36,010 bases of DNA from a virus: the IMG/VR virus record IMGVR_UViG_3300046028_002832, positions 1-36,010 of that record; one strand, written 5' to 3'. The notes beneath the pieces are model-generated. The model was not told the origin of the DNA, searched no databases, and saw nothing but the letters and a program-made list of their open reading frames with translations. Positions 21,481 through 28,343 of this stretch are shown here, in pieces. The translations under genes and the position numbers were made by a program. The first letter of the stretch is position 1. Every line of letters begins with the position of its first letter.

Positions 21481-22398
21481 ATGAAAATAGTAAAAGGAAA
21501 ACAGAAACGAGCGCAAAGAGTTGTGCTTTATGGCGTGGAGAGCGTAGGCAAATCCACATTCGCGGCAAACTTCCCGAAACCTTTGTTTCTGGACGTGGAA
21601 GGCGGAACGGCGCATCTTAATGTTGATCGTGTGGAAATCAACTCAGCGGATGCGCTGACTTCGGCATTGGCTGAAGCCAAGAAGCTGAACTATGAAACGA
21701 TCGTAATTGATTCGATCGATTGGACGGAACGTCTCATTGTCGAGGGATTGCTTGCCCAGCATAAAAAAACGTCCATTGAGGATTGGGGGTATGGAAAGGG
21801 CTGGGTTATGGTCGCGGAGAAGACAGCGAGGCTTCTCACGTCACTGGATGCCCTGATTGAAGCAAACATCAATGTTGTCTTGATCGCTCATAGCAAAGTT
21901 CAGCGAGTTGAGCCGCCAGACCTAATGACCGCATACGACAGATACGAGCTCAAACTATCAAAGCAATCGTCGCCACTCGTTAAGGAATGGGCGGATGAAC
22001 TTTGGTTCCTCAAGTTCAAAACGAAGGTTATGCAGTCCGAGGGCGGCAAAAGCAAAGGCATGGGAGGCAAGGAGCGAATCATGCTTACGACTCATTCCGC
22101 AGCCTACGATGCAAAGACGCGAAGTGGTCTGGCTGAAGAGTTGCCGCTTACTTGGGATAGCGTGGCGCACCTGTTCGCAGTTGAGAAGAAGGTTGCCATT
22201 GTCGAGGCGGCGGAGACTTCCGGAGATTGGGAGCAGAAGGTGACTGCAAACGAGGAATTGATTAACAGGTTTCTTGTTGCCAGAAGCGTAATTATCGAAG
22301 GCTTAACTTGGCGCGATTGCTCGCCGGATTACCTCAAGCGAATCTCTGGTAATGTTGATAAATTCATCGCCACCGCTCAAGAATGGGGGAACAACTAA
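21481..22398 (+). CDS. Sak4-like RecA-fold ATPase (single-strand annealing/recombination)
   Basis: A 305-residue ATPase. The Walker A motif is GVESVGKST (18-26), Walker B is TIVIDSIDW (Asp77), and a sensor strand VVLIAHSKVQRVEPPD follows. This matches the phage Sak4/AAA_24 group of RecA-like recombinases that work with an SSB-type protein, and one lies at 23504. The C-terminal third (about 240-305) is helical and less conserved. It directly precedes a Cas4-like nuclease, so nuclease and recombinase would form an exonuclease-annealase type pair. The start is 3 nt after the RuvC stop. A DnaB-type helicase loader is a less likely alternative. Confidence 0.82.
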   Translation: MKIVKGKQKRAQRVVLYGVESVGKSTFAANFPKPLFLDVEGGTAHLNVDRVEINSADALTSALAEAKKLNYETIVIDSIDWTERLIVEGLLAQHKKTSIEDWGYGKGWVMVAEKTARLLTSLDALIEANINVVLIAHSKVQRVEPPDLMTAYDRYELKLSKQSSPLVKEWADELWFLKFKTKVMQSEGGKSKGMGGKERIMLTTHSAAYDAKTRSGLAEELPLTWDSVAHLFAVEKKVAIVEAAETSGDWEQKVTANEELINRFLVARSVIIEGLTWRDCSPDYLKRISGNVDKFIATAQEWGNN

Positions 22399-23402
22399 TG
22401 AAAGAGATTAGTCCATCAGTAACACCAAAACTGGCATCCTGCCCCTTATTTGAAGGGGCGGGAGGATCAAGCGCAGCCGCTGAAAGAGGAACAAACATAG
22501 ATATTGTCATCCGCGAGTTAGTTGCTGGCATTGAGCCTTCGATAAAACTTGAGAGCGAAGATATTTATGTCGCCACTTGGGGAGAAACCAAACTTAAGGA
22601 ACTTGCGAAAGGAGAATATATTGAGACACGCGAAGAATACCTTGGCATGGCAGTCCCGCATCTTGGCAAGATGGGAACAGCCGATGGAAGATGTAAGTCT
22701 CTCAGCTGGGTATCCGACATCAAAACAGGACAAGTGCGAAATTACCGCGAGCAATTGGCGTGCTATTGTTTAGCCTGTATGAACGATGAGTTCAAAACAT
22801 CCTATACAGCGCACGTCATTTACGTGGATCAGGAGTGCGTGAGATCGTATGACTTCACCTATGACGAAGCCGAGAGGATTGTTCTGAATGTCTTGGAAAA
22901 GGCGACCAGTAAATACGCAGAGCCAACACCGTGTGAGTATTGTTCTTGGTGTAAGCATTATACGACTTGCAACAAGATCGTTACGCAAGCGGAGTCTGCT
23001 ATTGCTTTGATTCCAGCGGAAGAGGGTCGATCCCTAACCCAAATTAAGGATTTGATCCTATCAAGCAATGAGTCAATGGGCGACTTTGTGCGCAACTGGA
23101 AGCTTGCAGAAAAGGAAATCGCTGAACCTGTCATTGATGAAATAAAAGCACGCCTCAAGTCAGGCGCGGAAATCACAGGATGGAAACTGACAACCGGAAG
23201 CGGTAGGAAGTTCGTTGAGACGCCAGCAATTGCGGACGCTTCAAGAAATGTGTCCATTGAAACGATCATTCTTGCATTGGGCGGGAAGATGAGCGATAAG
23301 AAATACTTTGAACTCTGCGCGAAAAACGGTGTCGAGCCGGATTTTGAAGCAATCAAATCAGGTTCAGAAATTGAAACCTTACGCCAAGTCAAAAGTAAAT
23401 AA
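22398..23402 (+). CDS. Cas4/AddB-like PD-(D/E)XK exonuclease (DUF2800-like)
   Basis: A 334-residue nuclease likely making single-stranded DNA for recombination. Core motifs are TADGR (Asp96), WVSDIKTGQ (Asp107, Lys109) and the YREQLACYC helix. One cysteine near the start (Cys15) plus C-terminal CEYCSWCKHYTTC (Cys179, 182, 185, 191) fits the 4Fe-4S pattern of AddB/Cas4 nucleases. ERGT near residue 30 is the usual helix motif. I prefer ATG 22398, which gives a TAATG overlap, over the in-frame ATG 22383. The C-terminal 100 residues resemble the DUF2800 phage family tail. Confidence 0.8.
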   Translation: MKEISPSVTPKLASCPLFEGAGGSSAAAERGTNIDIVIRELVAGIEPSIKLESEDIYVATWGETKLKELAKGEYIETREEYLGMAVPHLGKMGTADGRCKSLSWVSDIKTGQVRNYREQLACYCLACMNDEFKTSYTAHVIYVDQECVRSYDFTYDEAERIVLNVLEKATSKYAEPTPCEYCSWCKHYTTCNKIVTQAESAIALIPAEEGRSLTQIKDLILSSNESMGDFVRNWKLAEKEIAEPVIDEIKARLKSGAEITGWKLTTGSGRKFVETPAIADASRNVSIETIILALGGKMSDKKYFELCAKNGVEPDFEAIKSGSEIETLRQVKSK

Positions 23403-23409
23403 TTTCCTC

Positions 23410-23429
23410 GCGTAGCTCAATTGCTACGC
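23410..23429 (+). promoter_or_regulatory. Hairpin after the nuclease gene
   Basis: GCGTAGC (23410-23416) and GCTACGC (23423-23429) pair perfectly around TCAATT, 8 nt after the nuclease stop. No T-tract follows. A second pairing, CTGCG with CGCAG, spans 23445-23466. The gap 23403-23503 likely carries a processing or partial termination signal plus an A-rich leader for the SSB-like gene. Confidence 0.45.
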
Positions 23430-23503
23430 AGGGGCAAAGGGGGGCTGCGCATCCCAAAAAACGCAGACCAAACAAAACAGAAACTAAAATAGAAAAAAAT
23501 AAA

Positions 23504-24019
23504 ATGCCTACATACAAAGCAAGCGAACCCAAAAAAGCAGAAATCTACTTCGTCAAACCAGACGTTTACGAGGTTGAAATCAGGAAAGCTATTGAGAAGG
23601 TTTCAGTGCGCAGCGGAAACACGATGATCAAACTCACGTGCACCATCATAATGCCTGACGGTGGGGACGGCCCCGAGGTTTGGGAACACCTGACGTTCAC
23701 GGAAAAGGCCGCATGGAAGATCGATCAGGTTCTAACAGCGGTTGAAATAGCGGTTACTGCTGGGGAGGACATTGATGTTCAACCAGAACATTTGATCGGT
23801 AAAAAAGGCATTTGCCTTATTGGAGAAGAAGCAGGATCAGAAAATCCAGACCATCGGTTTAACAAAATCGAGCGTTGGTTTTTCGGGGACGAAAAGAAGG
23901 CGTGGCTATCTGGGAGTAAAAGCAATCCTACGGTTGCAGCATCCAAATCAATCCCAAGCAAACCAATAAAAAGCGTCCCTATTCAGACGGATGTGGAAGG
24001 TGACGAGATTCCATTCTAA
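23504..24019 (+). CDS. SSB-like ssDNA-binding protein (DUF669-type)
   Basis: A 171-residue protein. It has beta strands consistent with an OB-like core (VYEVEIRKAIEKVSVRSGNT, MIKLTCTIIMPDGGDGPEVW) and the helix AAWKIDQVLTAVEIAV. After a Ser/Lys/Pro-rich flexible linker (about 145-163) it ends DVEGDEIPF, closely like the acidic ...DDDIPF tip of bacterial SSB that docks partner proteins. The Sak4-like ATPase, nuclease and DnaB nearby are natural partners. Such DUF669-type proteins stand in for SSB in phages. The leader AAAATAGAAAAAAATAAA directly before ATG is a looser version of the GAAATAGAAAA signal. Confidence 0.75.
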   Translation: MPTYKASEPKKAEIYFVKPDVYEVEIRKAIEKVSVRSGNTMIKLTCTIIMPDGGDGPEVWEHLTFTEKAAWKIDQVLTAVEIAVTAGEDIDVQPEHLIGKKGICLIGEEAGSENPDHRFNKIERWFFGDEKKAWLSGSKSNPTVAASKSIPSKPIKSVPIQTDVEGDEIPF

Positions 24020-24058
24020 GTGATAACTAACGTCCTCTCAATCCGACTTGTGATCTGC

Positions 24059-24226
24059 ATGAATGAATGCCCAATTGGTTTGCGACTGCAAAAGGAAGAG
24101 CCGCTACCAGTTTACCAGCATACTTACGATGACAGCGAGGATGGGAGGGCGTTAGCCTTACACCACCTTGAGAAAATAAGAAGCTATGTCGAAAGAAACA
24201 AAGAGGTAGGAAATAAAAAGAAATGA
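24059..24226 (+). CDS. Small protein of unknown function
   Basis: A 55-residue protein, MNECPIGLRLQKEEPLPVYQ, then DSEDGRALALHHLEKIRSYV and a Lys-rich end. No family recognised. I chose ATG 24059; an in-frame GTG start at 24020 lies directly after the SSB-like stop and is possible. The end overlaps the next ATG by 4 nt. Confidence 0.5.
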   Translation: MNECPIGLRLQKEEPLPVYQHTYDDSEDGRALALHHLEKIRSYVERNKEVGNKKK

Positions 24227-24417
24227 AAGATCCGAAATGGAAGTGGAAGGGATATGTCATGCGTTCGTGGCCGAGTCCCGATGATGAGATTCCGAGGTTT
24301 GATTATGAGGCATTGATTGATGATCAATGGGTGGAGGTGTTGAGTGGGGCATTTGATTTTGATCCCGTTCAAGCGCAAATCGCGTTAGATGCATATCTGC
24401 TGAAAACAAAAAAATGA
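24223..24417 (+). CDS. Small acidic protein of unknown function
   Basis: A 64-residue protein with five tryptophans (PKWKWKGYVMRSWPSPDDEI, QWVEV). The leader GAAATAAAAAGAA before ATGAAA resembles the A-rich initiation pattern. It overlaps the next gene by 4 nt, so it belongs to the initiator transcript. No family recognised. Confidence 0.5.
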   Translation: MKDPKWKWKGYVMRSWPSPDDEIPRFDYEALIDDQWVEVLSGAFDFDPVQAQIALDAYLLKTKK

Positions 24418-24776
24418 TCCTCTCACCAGACTTCTGCGATCATTACAAGACTAAAATCTTGATCAGGCTCGCTGGTCACTCCGGAGTTTTTAGCCTTCTC
24501 AAGCTGTGGGGGCAATGTCAGTTTCGACGCTCTGAGCGTCTTGAGAAGCCTCCGGAAATAATAGCGGCCATAGCTGACTGGAATGGCGATCCAAAGGAGT
24601 TTGAGAAGGCACTAATCGAAAGCGGGTATGCGAGGCGTGACGGGAAGACGCTGATCATGCACGATTGGGAGAGCCAGAACAAGAAAATCATCAGTAATTA
24701 CTCAAACGGGCAGAAGGGCGGCAGACCAAAAGCCAATGAAAAAGAAGGCAAAAAACCTTTCAATTTCAAGCTGTGA
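24414..24776 (+). CDS. Replisome-organizer-like DNA-binding protein (possible initiator)
   Basis: A 120-residue protein. YKTKILIRLAGHSGVFSLLK, then LWGQCQFRRSE, PPEIIAAIADWNGDPKEFEK and ALIESGYARRDGKTLIMHDW resemble the winged-helix N-terminal domain of phage replisome organizers that bind origin repeats and help load DnaB. The usual partner domain after the linker (SNGQKGGRPKANEKEGKK) is missing: it stops after FNFKL, just before the 11-bp repeat array. After the stop, the same frame still reads a PKRNPTVTQTKPIHNPQVTH-like stretch, so a C-terminal tail may have been lost. It directly precedes the repeats, and the phage DnaB gene follows. Confidence 0.65.
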   Translation: MILSPDFCDHYKTKILIRLAGHSGVFSLLKLWGQCQFRRSERLEKPPEIIAAIADWNGDPKEFEKALIESGYARRDGKTLIMHDWESQNKKIISNYSNGQKGGRPKANEKEGKKPFNFKL

Positions 24777-24780
24777 AAAT

Positions 24781-24857
24781 AACCCAAACGAAACCCAACG
24801 GTAACCCAAACGAAACCCATCCATAACCCACAGGTAACCCACAGCGAACCACACGGG
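24781..24857 (+). repeat. Array of seven 11-bp iterons (AACCCAnnnnn)
   Basis: The units begin at 24781, 24792, 24803, 24814, 24825, 24836 and 24847. Six start AACCCA and the last starts AACCAC. Spacing is exactly 11 bp, about one helical turn, so all cores face the same side of the DNA. Because 11 is not a multiple of 3, coding pressure does not explain the periodicity. Phased iterons beside an initiator-like gene are typical of replication origins. Confidence 0.82.
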
Positions 24858-24956
24858 GATGAGATAGATAGATAGACTATCTATCTTCTATCGAAGATAG
24901 ATTAGCTTCGCTCTCCCGCTTGAGGCGGGAGCGAAGCAAACCAGAGAGAGAAAACA
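24858..24956 (+). other. Hairpin-rich probable origin segment between initiator-like gene and DnaB
   Basis: Three inverted repeats crowd this gap. AGATAGATAG/CTATCTATCT (24866-24886) has a single-base centre. ATCTATCTTC/GAAGATAGAT (24879-24902) is perfect with loop TATC; it shares bases with the first, so only one can form at a time. A GC-rich stem GCTTCGCT..CCCGC/GCGGGAGCGAAGC (24905-24937, 2-nt bulge) follows. Together with the iterons this is the best candidate replication origin. The last stem might also act as a terminator or attenuator before DnaB, though no T-tract follows. Confidence 0.6.
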
Positions 24957-26222
24957 ATGGCAAAACTAAGGAGAGAAAATAAACCAGAAAATAGACCAAG
25001 GAATATGTCGAGCGTTCCAATGAACGCATCGGCAGAAAAGGCGGCGATTTCAATTATCCTCCAGAACCACGCCGCACTCGACTTGGCAAAATGGGATGCG
25101 GACTTGTTCTTCGATCCAACGAACAAGGAATTGTTGTCGATCGCAAAGGAGAACCATCATCTGGGCAATGCTGCCGATCCGTTCAAGCTGCAATCCCTAC
25201 TTGAGGAAAAGGGAACCTTTGAAGCCGTGGGGGGGGCGTATGGGTTCACGGAAATCTTCACGGCATACCCAGCACCGGATGCGGTGATGGCGTTGGAGTT
25301 CCGAAAAGACTTGATGCGAGCGAGAAAATACAGAAAGGCATTGGCAAAGCTTTCCGAGAGCAATCAGGACATTCGGGAGATGCGAGCTGACTTGGTGGGG
25401 ATTGGTCAAAGTTTGTCTTCCGAGGATGAAGAGTCAGAACCCAAGACATCGCTTGCGCAGCAATGCTTGGCGTTAGTGACAGAATTGGAGCGAGAGACGC
25501 CACCAGAGCGATTGAGGACAGGGATTGATGGGTTGGATGATTTGCTTAACGGGGGATTTGAGCGTGGGACGGTCGCTGTATTCGCTTCTGAGACTTCGGG
25601 GGGTAAATCCATTGCTTTGCTGCAAACTGCGCTCTGCGGGGCTTGTGACGCCAAGAAAGGGGTCATCTTTAGCCTGGAGATGAGTGCAACGCAGGTTCTG
25701 GCGCGGATGGTTGGAAACATATCAGGAGTTAAGTGTGTTTCAGCGTTTGAAAATCCGAACAAAGCACAGATGGCCGGAATTAGCGCGGGAATTACCAAGC
25801 TTTCCAAACTGCCAATCATCATCGAGGACAAAATCAGCAGCATCGATGAGATAGAGGCATTTTGCAGGAGGGAGGCAAAAAACGGACTCGATTGGGTCGT
25901 TGTCGATTACATTCAACTTTGCTCGGCATCAGCGGAGAGCCAATCAGAAACCAGAGAGCAACAGGTGAGCGAAGTCGTGAGGAAGCTGAAGCTTCTGGCG
26001 TTGAGATACAATCTTTGGATTCTTACAGCCTCACAGGTAAACGACAAGGGAGAACTGCGAGAAAGTAGGGCGATCGGCCACCATCCAGATTACGTCCTTG
26101 TCATCGACCATTCAGATCATCCAGACTCGTTAATTCGGATCGTGAAGAATCGGAATGGTGTGCGATACGTAAATGCCGATGTTCAAATGCAGGGCGAAAT
26201 CTCTAAATTCATTGACCGATGA
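24957..26222 (+). CDS. dnaB: DnaB-like replicative helicase
   Basis: A 421-residue hexameric 5'-3' helicase that unwinds the phage fork. The N-terminal primase-interaction domain (about 23-120: SAEKAAISIILQN, FFDPTNKEL) is followed by a linker and the RecA-like motor. It has Walker A ASETSGGKS (210-218), FSLEMSATQVLARM, Walker B VVVDYIQL (313-320), the TASQVN sensor and the late GELRESRAIGHHPDYVLVI and KNRNGVRY motifs. Usual DnaB is about 450-470 residues, so it is slightly short. GAGAGAGAAAACA precedes the ATG at 24957; ATG 25005 is an alternative. It lies right after the origin-like region. No primase gene is seen, so a host primase is likely used. Confidence 0.9.
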   Translation: MAKLRRENKPENRPRNMSSVPMNASAEKAAISIILQNHAALDLAKWDADLFFDPTNKELLSIAKENHHLGNAADPFKLQSLLEEKGTFEAVGGAYGFTEIFTAYPAPDAVMALEFRKDLMRARKYRKALAKLSESNQDIREMRADLVGIGQSLSSEDEESEPKTSLAQQCLALVTELERETPPERLRTGIDGLDDLLNGGFERGTVAVFASETSGGKSIALLQTALCGACDAKKGVIFSLEMSATQVLARMVGNISGVKCVSAFENPNKAQMAGISAGITKLSKLPIIIEDKISSIDEIEAFCRREAKNGLDWVVVDYIQLCSASAESQSETREQQVSEVVRKLKLLALRYNLWILTASQVNDKGELRESRAIGHHPDYVLVIDHSDHPDSLIRIVKNRNGVRYVNADVQMQGEISKFIDR

Positions 26223-26476
26223 AGTGCGTTCTTTGCAACAAGGCGACAAGCGTAATAGACACACGCAACAAGCTGCAAGAGACGATGAGGCGCAGGGAGT
26301 GCGTATCGTGCAATGTTAGGTTCAACACGATAGAAAAAGTATTCGGAAAAGTTTCGAGCGACCGGACAAAAAAGGTTGTGATGAAGGATGCGTTCATCCG
26401 CTCTGAAGATGATTGGATCGAGCGAGTTCCAAGATCAGATTATGCTGATCGAATTTTCGGCAAAATTGGGCGTTGA
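26219..26476 (+). CDS. NrdR-like zinc-ribbon protein without ATP-cone
   Basis: An 85-residue protein. Cys3/Cys6 and Cys28/Cys31 form a zinc ribbon (CVLC...CVSC), and MRRRECVSCNVRFNTIEKV is close to the RRREC..C..RFTTYE signature of the ribonucleotide-reductase repressor NrdR. Full NrdR is about 150 residues with an ATP-cone; here only the ribbon and a charged tail (FIRSEDDWIERVPRSDYADR) remain. No ribonucleotide-reductase gene is in the window. It may bind NrdR boxes in the host or serve as a general DNA-binding module. It overlaps DnaB by 4 nt. Confidence 0.7.
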   Translation: MKCVLCNKATSVIDTRNKLQETMRRRECVSCNVRFNTIEKVFGKVSSDRTKKVVMKDAFIRSEDDWIERVPRSDYADRIFGKIGR

Positions 26477-26508
26477 CAACCAAGAATATTTCGATACGAT
26501 CAAAACAG

Positions 26509-26925
26509 ATGAACGACTTCCGCGATCCATCCGAATACGATGAAGCAAGTTATACGCAGGACTTTTACTTTGACGAGGAAAGGGAAGGGTCAGGAAAAAC
26601 AAGTTATCGGGAAGCGTCAGAGAAACTTATTGCGGTTCTCAACAAAAGCCTTACATTCCTCTCAGACCATGGCTACTCACGAAGCAAAACGTTGTGGGGA
26701 GTGGCATTTGCTCTCGGGCATCCGCTCACGGCTGGGATGTCAATGCTGGAAGCTGGGCGAACACTTGGATGCACAAAACAGGCGATCAGCAAGATCGCAA
26801 TGGATTTCTTACAGGAAACAGGATTGCCGCCATCAGCGGCACTAAAGTCAGAACAGGCGAAAACCACATACAAAATAACCAATGGAAACAGAAAACAAAA
26901 TACAGACAATAACACTTGTAGTTGA
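26509..26925 (+). CDS. Helix-turn-helix DNA-binding protein
   Basis: A 138-residue protein. The N-terminus is acidic (DPSEYDEASYTQDFYFDEER). Residues about 88-112, MSMLEAGRTLGCTKQAISKI, form a sigma region 4/HTH-type helix-turn-helix (AGRTLGCTKQAISK). The C-terminus is polar and Asn/Lys-rich. It may regulate phage transcription or a later switch. I prefer ATG 26509; a TTG at 26473 that overlaps the preceding stop is possible. The end overlaps the following gene by 44 nt in another frame, unusually long for this genome. Confidence 0.6.
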   Translation: MNDFRDPSEYDEASYTQDFYFDEEREGSGKTSYREASEKLIAVLNKSLTFLSDHGYSRSKTLWGVAFALGHPLTAGMSMLEAGRTLGCTKQAISKIAMDFLQETGLPPSAALKSEQAKTTYKITNGNRKQNTDNNTCS

Positions 26926-27439
26926 TGAGACTACAAAGATTAACCGCATTGAGCAAAGCATCCAAGAGGCATACAACGAGGCAGTCGTGCTATCGCTTGA
27001 GGCAAAGAACAACGCTCGCGCAGCGGTCATGCGGATGGCAGATTGCGGCGACCTGATCCTAATCGGTAGGGAACAGGTCCGAGCTAACAAGCGGGAGTGG
27101 ATAGCGAACATCGGAATCCCGATTGATAAAATTGAAAAGCTGATTGCCCTCTCACGCAATAGGGATCAGTTGGAGTTGGAATTGTGGCCGCCGGATGTTG
27201 CGAAGCTTGGCGCACAGGCCATCGGAATCCTTCCGCAATACTCTTTGGCTAACAAGCAAGAGGGAGACTCAGAACGCTCCACGATCCCGTCAAACAACTG
27301 GCTCACCCTGACGGGCAAACTGAACACTTCACTTGCAGGGCTGTTCGTCGCAAAACCATTGAGCGATTGGCGCGACGATGAAAAGCAAAATCTGAAGGTT
27401 GCGCTGAAAGCAATCGTTGACATTTACGAAAACCTTTGA
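26882..27439 (+). CDS. Helical phage protein of unknown function
   Basis: A 185-residue protein. Helices NRIEQSIQEAYNEAVVLSLE and AKNNARAAVMRMADCGDLIL are followed by EQVRANKREWIANIGIPIDK, then a polar C-terminus with NWLTLTGKLNTSLAGLF and a final helix. The mid-section (GDLILIGREQVR..K..W....) loosely recalls DUF3102-type phage proteins that precede ParB or helicase genes, but I cannot assign function. It overlaps the HTH gene by 44 nt, so the true start may lie later. Confidence 0.55.
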   Translation: METENKIQTITLVVDETTKINRIEQSIQEAYNEAVVLSLEAKNNARAAVMRMADCGDLILIGREQVRANKREWIANIGIPIDKIEKLIALSRNRDQLELELWPPDVAKLGAQAIGILPQYSLANKQEGDSERSTIPSNNWLTLTGKLNTSLAGLFVAKPLSDWRDDEKQNLKVALKAIVDIYENL

Positions 27440-27468
27440 TTTTAAGGGGTCAATGTCTGACACGCTTG

Positions 27469-27521
27469 CGCTGGGGGAGGGGCAAAAATTTAAGAAAACT
27501 CTTAAATTTGCCCCTACAGCG
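27469..27521 (+). terminator. Extended hairpin between replication and ParB/terminase blocks
   Basis: GGGGCAAA..TTTAAG (27479-27494, two bulged A) pairs with CTTAAATTTGCCCC (27501-27514) around AAAACT. Outer CGCTG (27469-27473) matches CAGCG (27517-27521). No T-tract follows directly. It probably ends or processes the replication transcript before the ParB gene. It is the largest stem in the window. Confidence 0.55.
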
Positions 27522-27543
27522 GGGGTAAGCAGACTCTCTTAAA

Positions 27544-27591
27544 ATGGGTATGAACAATGTCAAAATTCTCAGTTATACAAAAAACGCATGA
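27544..27591 (+). CDS. Possible 15-residue leader peptide before ParB
   Basis: ATG at 27544 opens MGMNNVKILSYTKNA and ends with TGA at 27589-27591, overlapping the ParB ATG at 27588 as ATGA. Its only support is this overlap, the same coupling used throughout the genome, and the A-rich leader before it. It may couple translation to ParB or be chance. Confidence 0.3.
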   Translation: MGMNNVKILSYTKNA

Positions 27592-28343
27592 AAATCGAGA
27601 AAATCCTTACTGAAAAGCTGATTCCTTACGCACGGAACGCAAAAAAGCACGACGAGATTCAAATTTCAAAAATTGCTGGATCGATTAGAGAATTTGGTTT
27701 TAACAATCCAGTTTTGATCGACTGCGACAACGGGATCATTGCTGGGCATGGTAGGGTGATGGCCGCGCAGAAGCTTGAACTTGCCGAGGTTCCTTGCATC
27801 AGGCTCGATCACTTAACCGACGTTCAGAGGAAAGCCTACATTCTCGCCGACAACAGACTGGCGGAGATCGGTGGCGGATGGGATGAAGAGATTCTTAGAA
27901 ATGAGTTGAAAGGATTGCTGGGGGAAGGAATCGACATTTCGGGCTTGGGGTGGGATGATGGATGGGAGGATGATTTAGAGTCGAAGGGGGATGCGTATAC
28001 GAGGAAAGTTGAGTCGCCAAAATATGAACCGAAGGGAACTAAACCATCGATCCCTGAATTGTTTGATGATTCAAAAACAAAAAAGATAATTGAAAGCATA
28101 AATCTTTCAAAGCTTTCAAAGGATGAGAAGGATTTTTTGATTACGGCTGCGCAAAGGCATACGGTTTTCAACTTTGAAAACATTGCGGAGTATTACGCAC
28201 ATTCCTCGAAGGAGGTTCAAGAATTGATGGAGGAATCTGTTTTGGTAATTATCGACTTCAAGAAGGCGATCGAGCTTGGGTTTGTTTCTTTGACTGAAAA
28301 AATAAATGAGATGTATAACATAGATAATCCAGATGAAGAATAA
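27588..28343 (+). CDS. ParB/Srx-fold protein with TAGT-associated C-terminal domain
   Basis: A 251-residue protein. Residues 1-105 are a ParB N-terminal domain: LIPYARNAKKHDEIQISKIA, FGFNNPVLIDCDNGIIAGHG then R (GHGR at 53-56) and YILADNRLAEIGGGWD. This module binds nucleotides or DNA and in ParB acts as a CTPase. Residues about 140-251 form a second domain (AAQRHTVFNFENIAEYYAHS, ELMEESVLVIIDFKKAIELG), which I know mostly next to TAGT-type glycosyltransferase genes such as the one following here. ParB proper has an HTH DNA-binding domain, which is missing. It probably serves DNA modification or packaging rather than segregation. The stop overlaps the glycosyltransferase start by 11 nt. Confidence 0.8.
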   Translation: MKIEKILTEKLIPYARNAKKHDEIQISKIAGSIREFGFNNPVLIDCDNGIIAGHGRVMAAQKLELAEVPCIRLDHLTDVQRKAYILADNRLAEIGGGWDEEILRNELKGLLGEGIDISGLGWDDGWEDDLESKGDAYTRKVESPKYEPKGTKPSIPELFDDSKTKKIIESINLSKLSKDEKDFLITAAQRHTVFNFENIAEYYAHSSKEVQELMEESVLVIIDFKKAIELGFVSLTEKINEMYNIDNPDEE

